Under the pieces are notes generated by a model. The model was not told where the DNA came from, did not search any database, and worked only from the letters and a program-made list of their open reading frames with translations. A stretch of 64,000 nt of DNA from Trichosporon coremiiforme (lineage: Eukaryota; Basidiomycota; Tremellomycetes; Trichosporonales; Trichosporonaceae), in the NCBI GenBank assembly GCA_039545355.1, contig BCJJ01000040.1, forward strand, positions 1 to 64,000, in the 5' to 3' direction. Both the position numbers and the translations under genes were made by a program. Shown piece after piece: positions 52,643 to 62,700 of the stretch. Positions within the stretch are counted from its first letter, which is position 1; every line of letters begins with the position of its first letter.

Positions 52643-55600
52643 ATGACCACGCCAGCGCCCGAGATCCCCCTCGGCGCCCGGGTGTCAGTCCAAGCCGGCA
52701 CCGGCTACGTGCGCTGGACAGGCGTCAACCCGGCCTTCAGCGCGGGACGATGGATCGGCATCGAGCTGTAAGCTGATGCGCTACATCTTCTAGCTAACCT
52801 CAGTGACGCACCAGCGGGCAAGAACAATGGTTCAGTACAGGGCGAGGTGTACTTCGAATGTCGGCCGAACTTTGGTGTCTTCGTCCGTCCTAGCCAGGTC
52901 AAGGTTCTCAACCCGAACCCCGCCAAGACGCGGCCGGGCACGCTCGCGAAGGCGGGATCGGGGTCGAGTGCGAGTAGAATGAGCAGCGGCACAGCGTCGC
53001 GCAGCTCGACCCCAGGGAGTAAGCCAAGTGTGTCCACGCCTACGAGAGCCACACCCACAAGGACGGCACCACGACAATCCGTCATCGCTCCGACACCACC
53101 AAGGGCTGGCAGCGCGGCCAGCGCAAGCAGCGCGACGGGTACGGCGAAGCGCACTGTTGCTGCTGGCGGTATTGCACGACCGAGAGCAAGCATCTCTGGT
53201 CCCTCCATCCGGCCACCAGTGGCAGGTGCGTCGTCTAGGAGACAGTCCACCGTCGGCGGCGTTGGGTCGGGGCTGACTGCGCCCACTGCTGGAGACAGTA
53301 GTCGGCGCACCTCGATGTCGGATCCGACAAGGCGTCAGTCGATTGCGTTGACAACACCATCCAGCGGCGCCGCGACGCCAGCGAGCGGACTCGCCCACCC
53401 GTCGCCGCGAGCTTCGGCCCTGGGTCTGCCTTCCCCGCAGCCTCGCGCGCTGAATCTGTCTCCACGTCCGCCCTCGGCACGTTCGACGAGTAGTATTCCG
53501 TCGCCCGTTCAGAAGGGCTCTGGTCTGCCGGCGCCTGCCGTGCATCGCCCGGCGATTGCGCGCCAGAACTCGAGCGAGGCAATGCCGCCGCCACCCTTAC
53601 CTGCCCCGGAGCCCGTACACGCCCACGCCGAACCGCCGTCCCCGAACCACCTCACGTCGCCCCTCCCCATCGTGCAAACGCCCGCACAGTCTCCGACTGC
53701 CGAGGAGTACGATCTGGCGTCTCCGCCGCCGGAACCGGAACCTTCCCCGCCCGCGCCCAAGTCCATCCCCGCGTCACCCAACGCCTCGACGTCGCCGCTT
53801 CTCTCACCACGCCAAGCGCGAAAGCTGTCGGTGCGTTCGTCGAGCCCCGATCGCGAGGCTGCCGCCGCTGTTTTCGCGCAGAAGCGTGAGCTCGAGGAAC
53901 TCCGCATCAAGGTGCGCCTGCTCGAGACGCGCCGCCACGAGGACCAGGAGCGCATCAATCACCTTGAGAGGGTGTCCAACGACGCTGACCAGTTACATGC
54001 TATTCGTGCTAAACTGCAGAGTAAGTTGCCACTTGCGCCTCCAATAACTAACGGCAGCCAAATTCCAGGAACAGCAGCAAGCGCTCGGTAACGCCCAGCG
54101 CCAGTCGCGCGACCTGCAGTCTGAGAATGCGCACTTGGAGACTAAGATGGCCGAGTTCGTTGACCAGCTCGAAATGGCGACGCTCGACCGCGAGGTCGCG
54201 GAGGAGAAAGCTGAAGCTGCCGAGGCTGAGGTCAGCCGCCTGAACGAGAAGGTGCAGGAGCTCGAGTTAGAGGTTGCTGTGCTCAAGGAGGAGAACGCCG
54301 AGTACGAGCGCCCGATCGAGGGACTCGAGGGCGAGCGAACATCACTTGCGTTCGTCCAGCTTGAAAACCACAACCAGCGCTTGAAGGAGGCTCTCATCCG
54401 CCTTCGCGATCTGTCGCAGGACACTGAACGCGAGCACAAGACCAAGATCACGGAGCTCGAGAAGGAGCTCGGCTGTCAGCAGGACGTCTCCGCCCAGCTG
54501 GAGCTCGCTGAGGCCAAGCTTGCCAACTCTGAGGCTCAGGTTGAGGATCTGAAGCAGCAGCTCGACGATGCCCTCGGTGCCGAGGACCTTCTCGAGGAAT
54601 TGACCGAGCGCAACCTCCAGATGTCCGAGAAGATCGAGGAAATGCGCTCGACCATCGAGGACCTCGAGGCGCTCAAGGAGCTCAGTGACGAACTCGAGGA
54701 GAACCACGTCGAGACGGAGAAGCAGCTCGAGGAGGAGATCACAATGCTCACGAACAAGCTCCGCGAGGAGGTGCAACGCGCGGTTGACCTCGAGGCTGTG
54801 GTCGTCGACATGGAGAGCACGATCAACCAGTTCCGTGAGCTCGTCGCCAACCTCCAGAGCGAGATCGATACCCTGCGTGTCCAGCAGGCGACGCAGGAAT
54901 ACGAGTCTGCCACCGCCAGCAAGGCGTCGCAGGACCTGCTCAACCTCAACATGAAGCTCCAGTCTAGTGCTGCCAAGACGCTGCGCAAGACGGTCGACCT
55001 CGAGCTGAAGAAGCTCGAGGCCGCCCAGCTTACCGAGCACTTGCGCATTGTCCAGTCCTACCTTCCCGACGAGTACCTCGACACCGAGGTCGACTCGACC
55101 ACCGCTCTCCTCTTCTTCCACCGCGTCGCTTCCAAGGTGGAGATGCTCGCCAACGTCATCTCGAACGTCCACGGCCTTCCTGGTGCGCTCCACTCTGTCC
55201 AGTCCGAAGCCCTCGTCGGCATCTGCGAGCTCCGAGGCAAGCTCCGCGCATTCGCGATTCTCAACCGCCGCTTCGCCAGCGTCATGCGCCGTGCCTCGCC
55301 CGAGGACTACGGAGAGCTTGGCCGCGTCGTCTCTGAGCTGTCTGGCGTCGAGCCCCGTGTCGACGGCTGGGTCGCCATGGCCAAGGCTGATGAGTTCAAT
55401 GAGGGCGACTGCGCTCGCGAGCTTGACGCTCTCATCAGCCAGTTCCGTCACCTGGCGGAGGTCATGTTTGATCGCGGCACGCGCGACGCCGGTGAGCGCC
55501 AGCTCGCCCTCGCGTACAGCTTCGAGGACGACCTGGACAACTTTGCCGCCGCCGTCGGCTTCGTCCGTGCCGCCATCAAGAGCCTTGTCGCTGACGGAGA

Positions 55601-56927
55601 CGTAGACGTGGACACTGGCGAATCGACGCTCGAGGAGGCGCTGTACGAGCCCGTGCAGTCCATTCTCAACCAGGTCCGCGCCGTCAAGGCGCCAGCTGGC
55701 AAGCTCGTCGCCATTGTCGAGGACATTGTCGCCAACAAATCGTCTCTTGTTCCCGAATTCACTGCTGCCCTGGGCGACCAGGTCGTGTCTGTCTCTAACG
55801 CAGTCGACATCGCCGTTCAGCTCGCCCAGCGCATTGGTGCTCACGTCGCTGCCACCCGCTCTAGCAAGGAGCCCCTCAAGCTCGCTGACATTGAGGAATT
55901 CTGCGCTACCGTCGTTGCCGAAAACGTCGGTGCCTCGGACCTCTCGCCTTGGGAGGTTATCGGATCCTTCGTCACGCGCCTCGGTACCGACCTCGGCGAC
56001 ATGCTGCCCAAGTTCCGCAACGCCGCCAAGGCTGGCCAGACGATCTCGCTCGACGTTGAGGCGCCCTGGCTCGCCCGTGTTCAGGCTATCAAGGAGGCTG
56101 CCTCGCACAACGCTGAAGCCGAGCGCAAGCTGTCTAGGCTCCAGGAGGACCTCAAGGACACGTTACGCGAAGTCAAACTGCGCGAGCAGTCTCTCGAGGA
56201 GTCTGGTATCAAGATCGAGACGCTCGAGCGCCGCCTGGAGGCGAGCAAGCGTCAGTCCGACCAGATCGCCGAGCTCGAGGAGGATCTGCAGAAGGCGCGC
56301 AAGCAGGAGAAGATGTACGAGGAAGCGCTGGAGCAACTCCAGACCGAGCAGGACCACCTCGAGGCGGAGAACGCTCGTCTCAGGAAGCACGGCGTGCCCG
56401 AGAAGGACGGAGAGAAGGGCGAGACTGTCAAGGCAGTCGAGGCGCGCGGCATGATCGAGCAGATCGAGGCGCTTCGCGGCGCCATCCGCTTCCTGCGCAA
56501 CGAAAACAGCCTGCTGAAGTCCAAGGACTTGTACGAGGATGTGCGCATGCTCACCCCCCTGCGCAGCCTGCCGGACGTGCCTGCCGTTCCCGAGCTCGTC
56601 AACGACGGCGACAGCGACGTCGAGTCCGAGGGTCCCGTTACACCTAAGCCTCGGACACCGAAGACGCCCAAGTCACCCCTCACCAAGAACGCCGACACGC
56701 GCCAGGCGCTCGACACCGAGACCAAGCTCCTGTACCGCGAGCTCGCCAAGTTCTCTGCCGCGCCGCGCATTGTCGACCTCTCCAGCTTCGACGGCAAGGG
56801 CCCCGCCTGGCGCAGCCGGAAGAACAGCCCAGAGGCACAGGCGTGGCGGTGGACGATGGAGCGCGTGGGACTGGAGAAGAAGGTCGACGACCTTGCGGGG
56901 CGCGTCAAGGCGCTGCGGCGGTATTGA
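52643..56927 (+). CDS. dynactin subunit p150 (Glued-type), CAP-Gly and coiled coils
   Basis: Three exons (52643-52767, 52804-54020, 54058-56927) give 1403 residues. An N-terminal CAP-Gly domain (residues about 10-75; FSAGRWIGIEL, GKNNGSVQGEVYFEC, FGVFVRPSQ) binds microtubules and EB proteins. A Ser/Pro/Ala-rich basic linker follows to about residue 390. The long first coiled coil spans about 395-760. The dynactin-specific block (QDTEREHKTKITELEKELG near residue 570) and a globular middle region (IVQSYLPDEYLDTEVDSTTA and after) come next. A second coiled coil and a Pro/Thr-rich C-terminus end the protein. p150 links dynein to cargo and tracks microtubule plus ends; loss affects nuclear migration in fungi. 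The length matches fungal and animal homologues. Intron 1 interrupts the CAP-Gly domain. Confidence 0.95.
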
Positions 56928-57035
56928 CCTGCGCTTCCCTTGCGTATCCTTGAACTGCACGACATGACGACCACTATGACTTGTACCACCACCATCACGT
57001 TACTTGTAGATGCATACATTGATCAGACCCTTACG

Positions 57036-58408
57036 CTATCGCTTCTTGTACACGCATGCCTCGAGAATGCCCTCGCCCTTCCTGATACGCTCGTCCCATC
57101 CCGGCTCGCCGCGCGCGGGGCCCTGCGGGACAGCAGCGGCCTTGGTGAACCGGAACAGCATGAAGTGGGTGCTGGGCTCCTCGCGCGACTCGCACCGGAG
57201 ACCGAACGACTCGACGGCCGTGACGAAAGCGCCGACGTTGGTGAAGCGCGAGGTGACCTCGGCAATATGCAGCGTGCCGCTGGGCGTTAGCTCATGACAG
57301 ACAACGGCATCGCAGCTGGAGCCGCCAGTATCCGCGTCGTACTCACCCCTGCTTCAGGATCCTAGCCGCCTCATAAATCCCACCGAGCCAGTTCGTGCCC
57401 ATGAGCGAAAGACAGCACACGACAGCATCAACGACCTCGGCCGCGTCGGGGTCGCGCTTCCCCCCCTTCTTTCCCTTCTTCGACTTGGGCTCGTCCTCGT
57501 CCACCGTAGCATCGAGCCCGCCCTTGCGTCCCGGGAGGGGTACGTGGGTCAGGAAGTCGGCGGAGGTGACCCACTCCCCGTCACCGACTAGGTCGTAGGA
57601 GAGCACAATCTTGCCCTTTGGCACGAGCTCCTTGGCCAGTCCGGCGTCGCCACAGCCCAGGTCGGCGATTACGCTCCGCTGAGGGAGGGGGTTGAGGAGC
57701 TCCACGATGTGGGGGAGGGGAGGGGAGGGCCAGGCGGCGGTCAGAACGCGGTGCGCGTTGTGGTACTGGGGTTAGCTTAGCATTCTTCAAGCAGCCGTCT
57801 GAGCAACAACTCACGTCCTCGAAGATCTTGGGCTCCTTCTTCATCATCTCGACCGCCTGCGTCGAGGGCGTGGTGTAGAGCTGCTCGTTGATCCACCTGA
57901 ACCGGGCTCCCTCGAGCTTGTTCGCCATCTGCTGCTGCATCTTCGTCAATCCCTCGGTCACCTTAGCCTTGGGCTGGACCTTCTGGACGGGCTTTGCTTC
58001 CTCCTTCCTGTTGTTCTTCTTGTTCTTCTTCCCCTTCGGCGCCTCGGCGAGTTTCGGCGCCGGCTCCCCTTCCTCGGCATCGGCAGTCAGGGCCGCGAGC
58101 GAGTTGCGCTTCTTCTGCTTCTGTTTCTTGGTGCCGGCGGGGGGCTCGTCGTGACTCGCGTTCGAGCCGCGGCGCTTCTTCTTCGGCATCTGGCCCAGCG
58201 CCTCGGTGCCCGCTGAAGCCTTCTCGGCGATCTCGCCGCGCTCCACTTGCGCCATGAGCTTCTGCACGTTGACGGCCGTCGCGCGCAGCTTGTCGTCCGA
58301 CAGGGAGGTCTTGCCCTTCTTCTTCTTGCCGGCGCCGGAGGTGCCGAAGTTCATCGGCTTGGAGGAGCCGGCACCCGGGGTGTCGAACGCGGAGTGGAAG
58401 AGCGACAT
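57036..58408 (-). CDS. RRP8: 25S rRNA adenine-N1 methyltransferase Rrp8
   Basis: Three exons (58408-57815, 57765-57347, 57279-57036) give 418 residues. The N-terminal 160 residues are Lys-rich and low-complexity (KKKKGK, KKQKQKKRNS, GKKNKKNNRKE), as expected of a nucleolar protein. The catalytic part has the family blocks: LEGARFRWINEQLYTTPS, YHNAHR, the SAM-binding motif VIADLGCGDAGLA, SYDLV and VVCCLSLMGTNW. The C-terminal part (GGTLHIAEVTSRF, then FMLFRFTKA) completes the Rossmann methyltransferase. In yeast Rrp8 adds m1A to 25S rRNA and helps processing at site A2. A Lys/Gly-rich insert (KSKKGKKGGKR) sits in the catalytic domain between VPLP and VVDAVVCC. It diverges from PRP11. Confidence 0.93.
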
Positions 58409-58637
58409 GGTTGTGCGTGAGAGTGTGATGCAGATGCAACAGTCGTATGCCGGGCTCGAGATGAGGGCAGCAGGCCGAGTCTGGAAACGAAATCTTGAAG
58501 TCATATCCGGGGCTCCAGGTGCCACATGCCCTTATCACCGCGGACCTATTTCTGGGCTCTCGCCACCCAGCGATGTTGAACTCGATCGAGCAGGCGTTGT
58601 TGATGTTGCGTACAGGATCCATCGGCATCTAGACAGG
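58409..58637. promoter_or_regulatory. short shared promoter between RRP8 and PRP11
   Basis: 229 bp between divergent start codons of two nuclear RNA-processing genes, so a bidirectional promoter is likely. No TATA box was found. Confidence 0.45.
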
Positions 58638-59552
58638 ATGGGTGAGTGCTAAGATTTGGCGAAGTTAGCTGACAGAACAGACTACCAAGTGCGTATCGAG
58701 CATGCGGAACTTCTTGACCGTTTTGTACGCCAAGCTGACCCCAGAATCGTGCAGGCGCGAACAAGAGCGGAGCCGGAGTCGGTAAGTTGTCGTGCAGTGA
58801 GCCGTAGCTGACAATCCAGCGGGCTCGTCCGAGTCGGCGGTCGACCGTCGTGAGCGTCTCCGCAAGCTTGCTATGGAGACGATCGACCTCGCGAAGGACC
58901 CGTATATCCTCCGGTAAGCTACATTGGTCTCGGCCGAGCTGATATCAGAACACACCTGGGTACACTGGAGTGCCGTCTCTGTCTGACCCTGCACAAGGAC
59001 GAGGGCTCATACCTCGCCCATACGCAGGGACGGAAGCACCAGACAAACCTGGCCCGCCGTGCCGCGCGTGACCAGCACGAGGCCGTGCTCGCTGCCCCGA
59101 CGAAGCAGATCACGAACGAGGTCAAGAAGAAGGTCTTCGTCAAGATTGGACGGCCCGGTGAGTCCCCTTGTCTTTGTGTTTACGCACAGCCTTCCTAACA
59201 CGCATCAGGCTACAAGATTGTCAAGATTCGGGAACCCGTCAGCCAGCGCGTCGGCCTACTCTTCACCGTCTCGCTGCCCGAGATCAAGCCCGGGATCCGG
59301 CCACGCCGCCGATTCATGAGCGCCTTCGAGCAGAAGCGCGAGGTGCCCAACCGCGCCGTCCAGTACCTTGTAGTGAGTAACTCTTCCTCGGTGTGGGTGA
59401 GCTGACATCAGATCGCCGCCGAGCCGTACGAGACGATTGCGTTCGCGATCCCGGCCAAGGACATGGTCGATGAGGAGGAGGACCCGGACAGCGTGTGGGA
59501 GCACTGGGACGCCGACGACAAGGTCTACAGCTGCCAGCTTCTGTTCAAGTGA
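58638..59552 (+). CDS. PRP11: splicing factor 3A subunit 2 (Prp11/SF3a66)
   Basis: Seven exons (58638-58641, 58681-58688, 58745-58781, 58820-58913, 58949-59157, 59209-59372, 59412-59552) give 218 residues. The joined N-terminus MDYQNRAG is the invariant start of SF3A2, which fixes the first two coding exons at only 4 and 8 nt. Then come RRERLRKLAMETIDLAKDPY, the C2H2 zinc finger LECRLCLTLHKDEGSYLAHT with GRKHQTNL, KIGRPGYKIVK, RRRFMSAFEQ and AAEPYETIAF. It is a core part of the U2 snRNP that contacts pre-mRNA near the branch site. The Pro-rich C-terminal repeats of animal SF3A2 are missing, as in yeast. That the gene for a branch-site factor has such small exons is notable. Confidence 0.95.
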
Positions 59553-59762
59553 GCAGACCAACATGCCCAGCGACGCAAAGTGGGCACGAAACCTGTATCA
59601 GCGATTAGAAAGGTAGAAACTCTCTGGCACACGTCGGATGCATGTACTTTTAGGCTTCTTGCTTTTTGCACTGATTACATTTCACAGGATCTAACACTCA
59701 TTATACACAGCGTTCTTGCGTTCAGGTGGGCTCGACTTTGTCTTACTTATGCTACAGACTTA

Positions 59763-62700
59763 TCAACGACCGCGGAGACCACACTTGTACCACTTCCTGG
59801 GACGGGGACGCTCGTCCTCGGACTCCCTGTTCTGCTGCTCGCCCACGATCTCCACGAAGGCAGTCTCAGTCGACGCCTCGGACAGGCTCATGTTGCGCGT
59901 CGCGACTCCGCGAGCCTGGATACGCTCGAGCGTGCCCAACAAAGCCAAAACACTCGGCGAAGGAATGGAAATGCGTGTCGTAGTGCCGGGGCTGGGGTAT
60001 GCGTCAGGGAACCCGTGGTTCTGGAGGTAGTGCAAGCACCGGTCCACATCGCGCGCAGGCAGCTGCACCTCATAGTGCGGGAACTGTTCCTTGAGCTGTC
60101 TCGGCGTGCCGACGCTCAGCAACTGCGTCGCAATGATCCCGATACGCGTCGCGAGCGCATCGACCTCCTCCATCGAGTGCGTCGTCATGACCACGGCCCG
60201 ATCCCGCGTCAGGGCGGCGAGGACCTCCCAAGCCTCGCGCTGGGAGAAGGCGTCGACGCCACTGCTGAACTCGTCGATGAGGATCACCTGTCGGTCCCCG
60301 ATCAGCGCCATGGCCAAGAGGAGCTTGCGCTGGTTTCCGCCGCTGAGGGTGGATGCGAGCGCGTCGCGTTTGGGCGTCAGACCCGTGACGCGGAGGAGGA
60401 GCTCGATGTCCCTCGGCACCGCTGGGCGCGGAACCCCCTTCAAGCGCGCGTACAGCCACAAATGCTGGGAGACAGTGAGGCAGGGATCGATTGCGTTGAC
60501 CTGGGGACAGACGCCGAGGGCTGCACGCGCCCGGTTGCGTGATCCACGAATTGAGCGTCCGTCGACACGCACGTCTCCCCTATCCGGTGCCTCCAGGCCA
60601 CGAATGAGCGCTAGCGTCGTCGTCTTTCCCGCCCCATTGGGGCCGATCAGAGCGAAGAGCTCGCCGGCCTCGACACCGAAAGACACCTCGCGCACGGCAA
60701 CGAGCTGCGCCTTGGCGCCGTTCTTCTTCCCGTGCCTGCCCTTGTGGAACACCTTGGTCAGGTCCTTGACGACGAGCGTGTCGCTGCATCCGGCACGGAT
60801 ACGGGCCGCCTCGGCCGCGACGTCCGGACTCATGCGTGCGGGTGCAATGCCCTTGACTGGCCTGGTGCGGGAACGGTGCCAGAGCCATGGTCGGCCGCTG
60901 TCGATCCACACGAGCAGGAGGAAGGCTATCACGCCTTGCGCGGCCATGTACACGAGGGGTGCGCCGTAGAGCTTCATATCGCCGTACCCCACGTTGGAGC
61001 GGTGTCCGCGCCCATCACAGAGTAGGCCGAAGAGGTTGAGGCTGATCACGACTGCGCGCACAATACTAGCGTGTGGCGCGAGCCACGCAGATCCCAGATT
61101 TGCGAGATGGAGGTGCTCGTTGGCTTTGTCGCTCTTGTCCGTGCCGAGGATGACGGAGTAGATGCTGAACACGACGAGGAACACAAACAGGTTGAATGTG
61201 ACGTAGACTGCGAAGGCGGCGACGGGCGTGCGGGCACGGAGGGTCAGGAGGTAACCCCACAGCGTCGCTGAGATGCCGTAGAAGACCATGCAAAGCCAGA
61301 AGAGCGCCATGGCGTGGAACTGGTCCGTCGCTGCCGAGCACACGATGGCGATGAAGGAGGATACGAGCAGGATCCCGGGCACTTCGGAGAGGACGTGGCC
61401 CATCCACAGCGCACTGGGGCGCGCACCGTTGCTGTACTGGTTCTCGCGCACGAGGTGCGCCTTCTCGCTCGCGGGGTAGAGCATCGCGAACGCCGGCCAC
61501 ACCGCCATCGCGACAGAGAAGAAGACCATGTAGATCATGCCCTTACCGAGGTTGCTGAAGTTTGGCGAGGGGAGGTACTGGAAGTTGACGTTGATGCGGA
61601 ACGCGTCCGTGGCGGAGGGTGAAGAGCGCTGCAGCGCACTGTTGCTGTACATGTTTAAGAGCGAGAGGCCCTTGAACGCCCCGTCCTCCGTCTTGCCCTC
61701 GAAGGCGACGATGTGCTGCTGGTCGCTGTCCAGGCCGCCGTAGGTCTGCTGCCTGCGCTGGGCCTTGAACGTGTCGAGCCAGGCATTCTCGCTATCGACC
61801 CTCGTTCCGTTGAACGTGCCTGCCCACGAATCGAGCGCGGAATCGACGTACATCACCGGCGGGGTCCAGTTCCCATGCAACTGTGGATAAGACAGGGGCA
61901 GGAACAGCTCCGTGTTGACGACGAGATCGCAAGATGCGTTCCGCCCCTTCAGGAAGAAGAGCGGCACCGTGCCCGCCAGCATGACGGCCACGACGGCGCA
62001 GAGGGGCACGAACCATGCGCGCCGAAGGACGAGCCAGCGCTTCCACACGATGGTGCCGACCATGGTGAAGCCATCGATCCACCACCGGTGGCTGCCTGGC
62101 GTGAGCGTGAGTGGGCTCCCGTCGTTCAGTTTCGGGAGCGCAGCCTCGTCTGCGTCCGACGTTCTCGTCAAAGTTGGGGCGGCGACCTCCCACGGCTTCT
62201 CCGAGTTGATCTCGGACAGGCTCGCGAAGCCTTCATACTTCCCCGCGGTGCCTGGGGTACCCGGCGTATCGGGAGTAGCGGGGGTGCGGCTCGGCGCGTT
62301 CAGATCGAGGAACACCTCCTCGAGCGTAGTGCTGTTGACAGTGTATCGCACACTCTTCTGCTCAAGGAACCGCACGACCTTGCCGACCTCAGCCACATCG
62401 GGGGAGTTGGTATGGAACACACGCGCGTTCTTTCCGATCCGCTCGCTGAGTGTGGGAACGAGTGCGCGGAGCTCGTCGCCGACATCATCCCGAGCATCAA
62501 CGAGGACAGTGTACCCATGCCCAAAGGCGCGTTTCAGTTGCGTCGGCCCGCCCGCGGCCAGTAAGCGTCCGGGCGCCTCGAGGATCGCAATGCTGTCGCC
62601 GAGGTAATCCGCCTCGTCGAGGTAGTGCGTGCTCAGAATCATGGTAGCAGAGCCACGGTGGTTGGAAACCACGTTCCAGATCGCGCGGCGCGAGAGCGGG

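Noticed and set aside
54342..56108. 588-codon open frame on the minus strand inside the dynactin gene
   Set aside because: Shadow of codon bias in the plus-strand coiled coil (GAG/CTC-rich). The plus frame has CAP-Gly and dynactin blocks.
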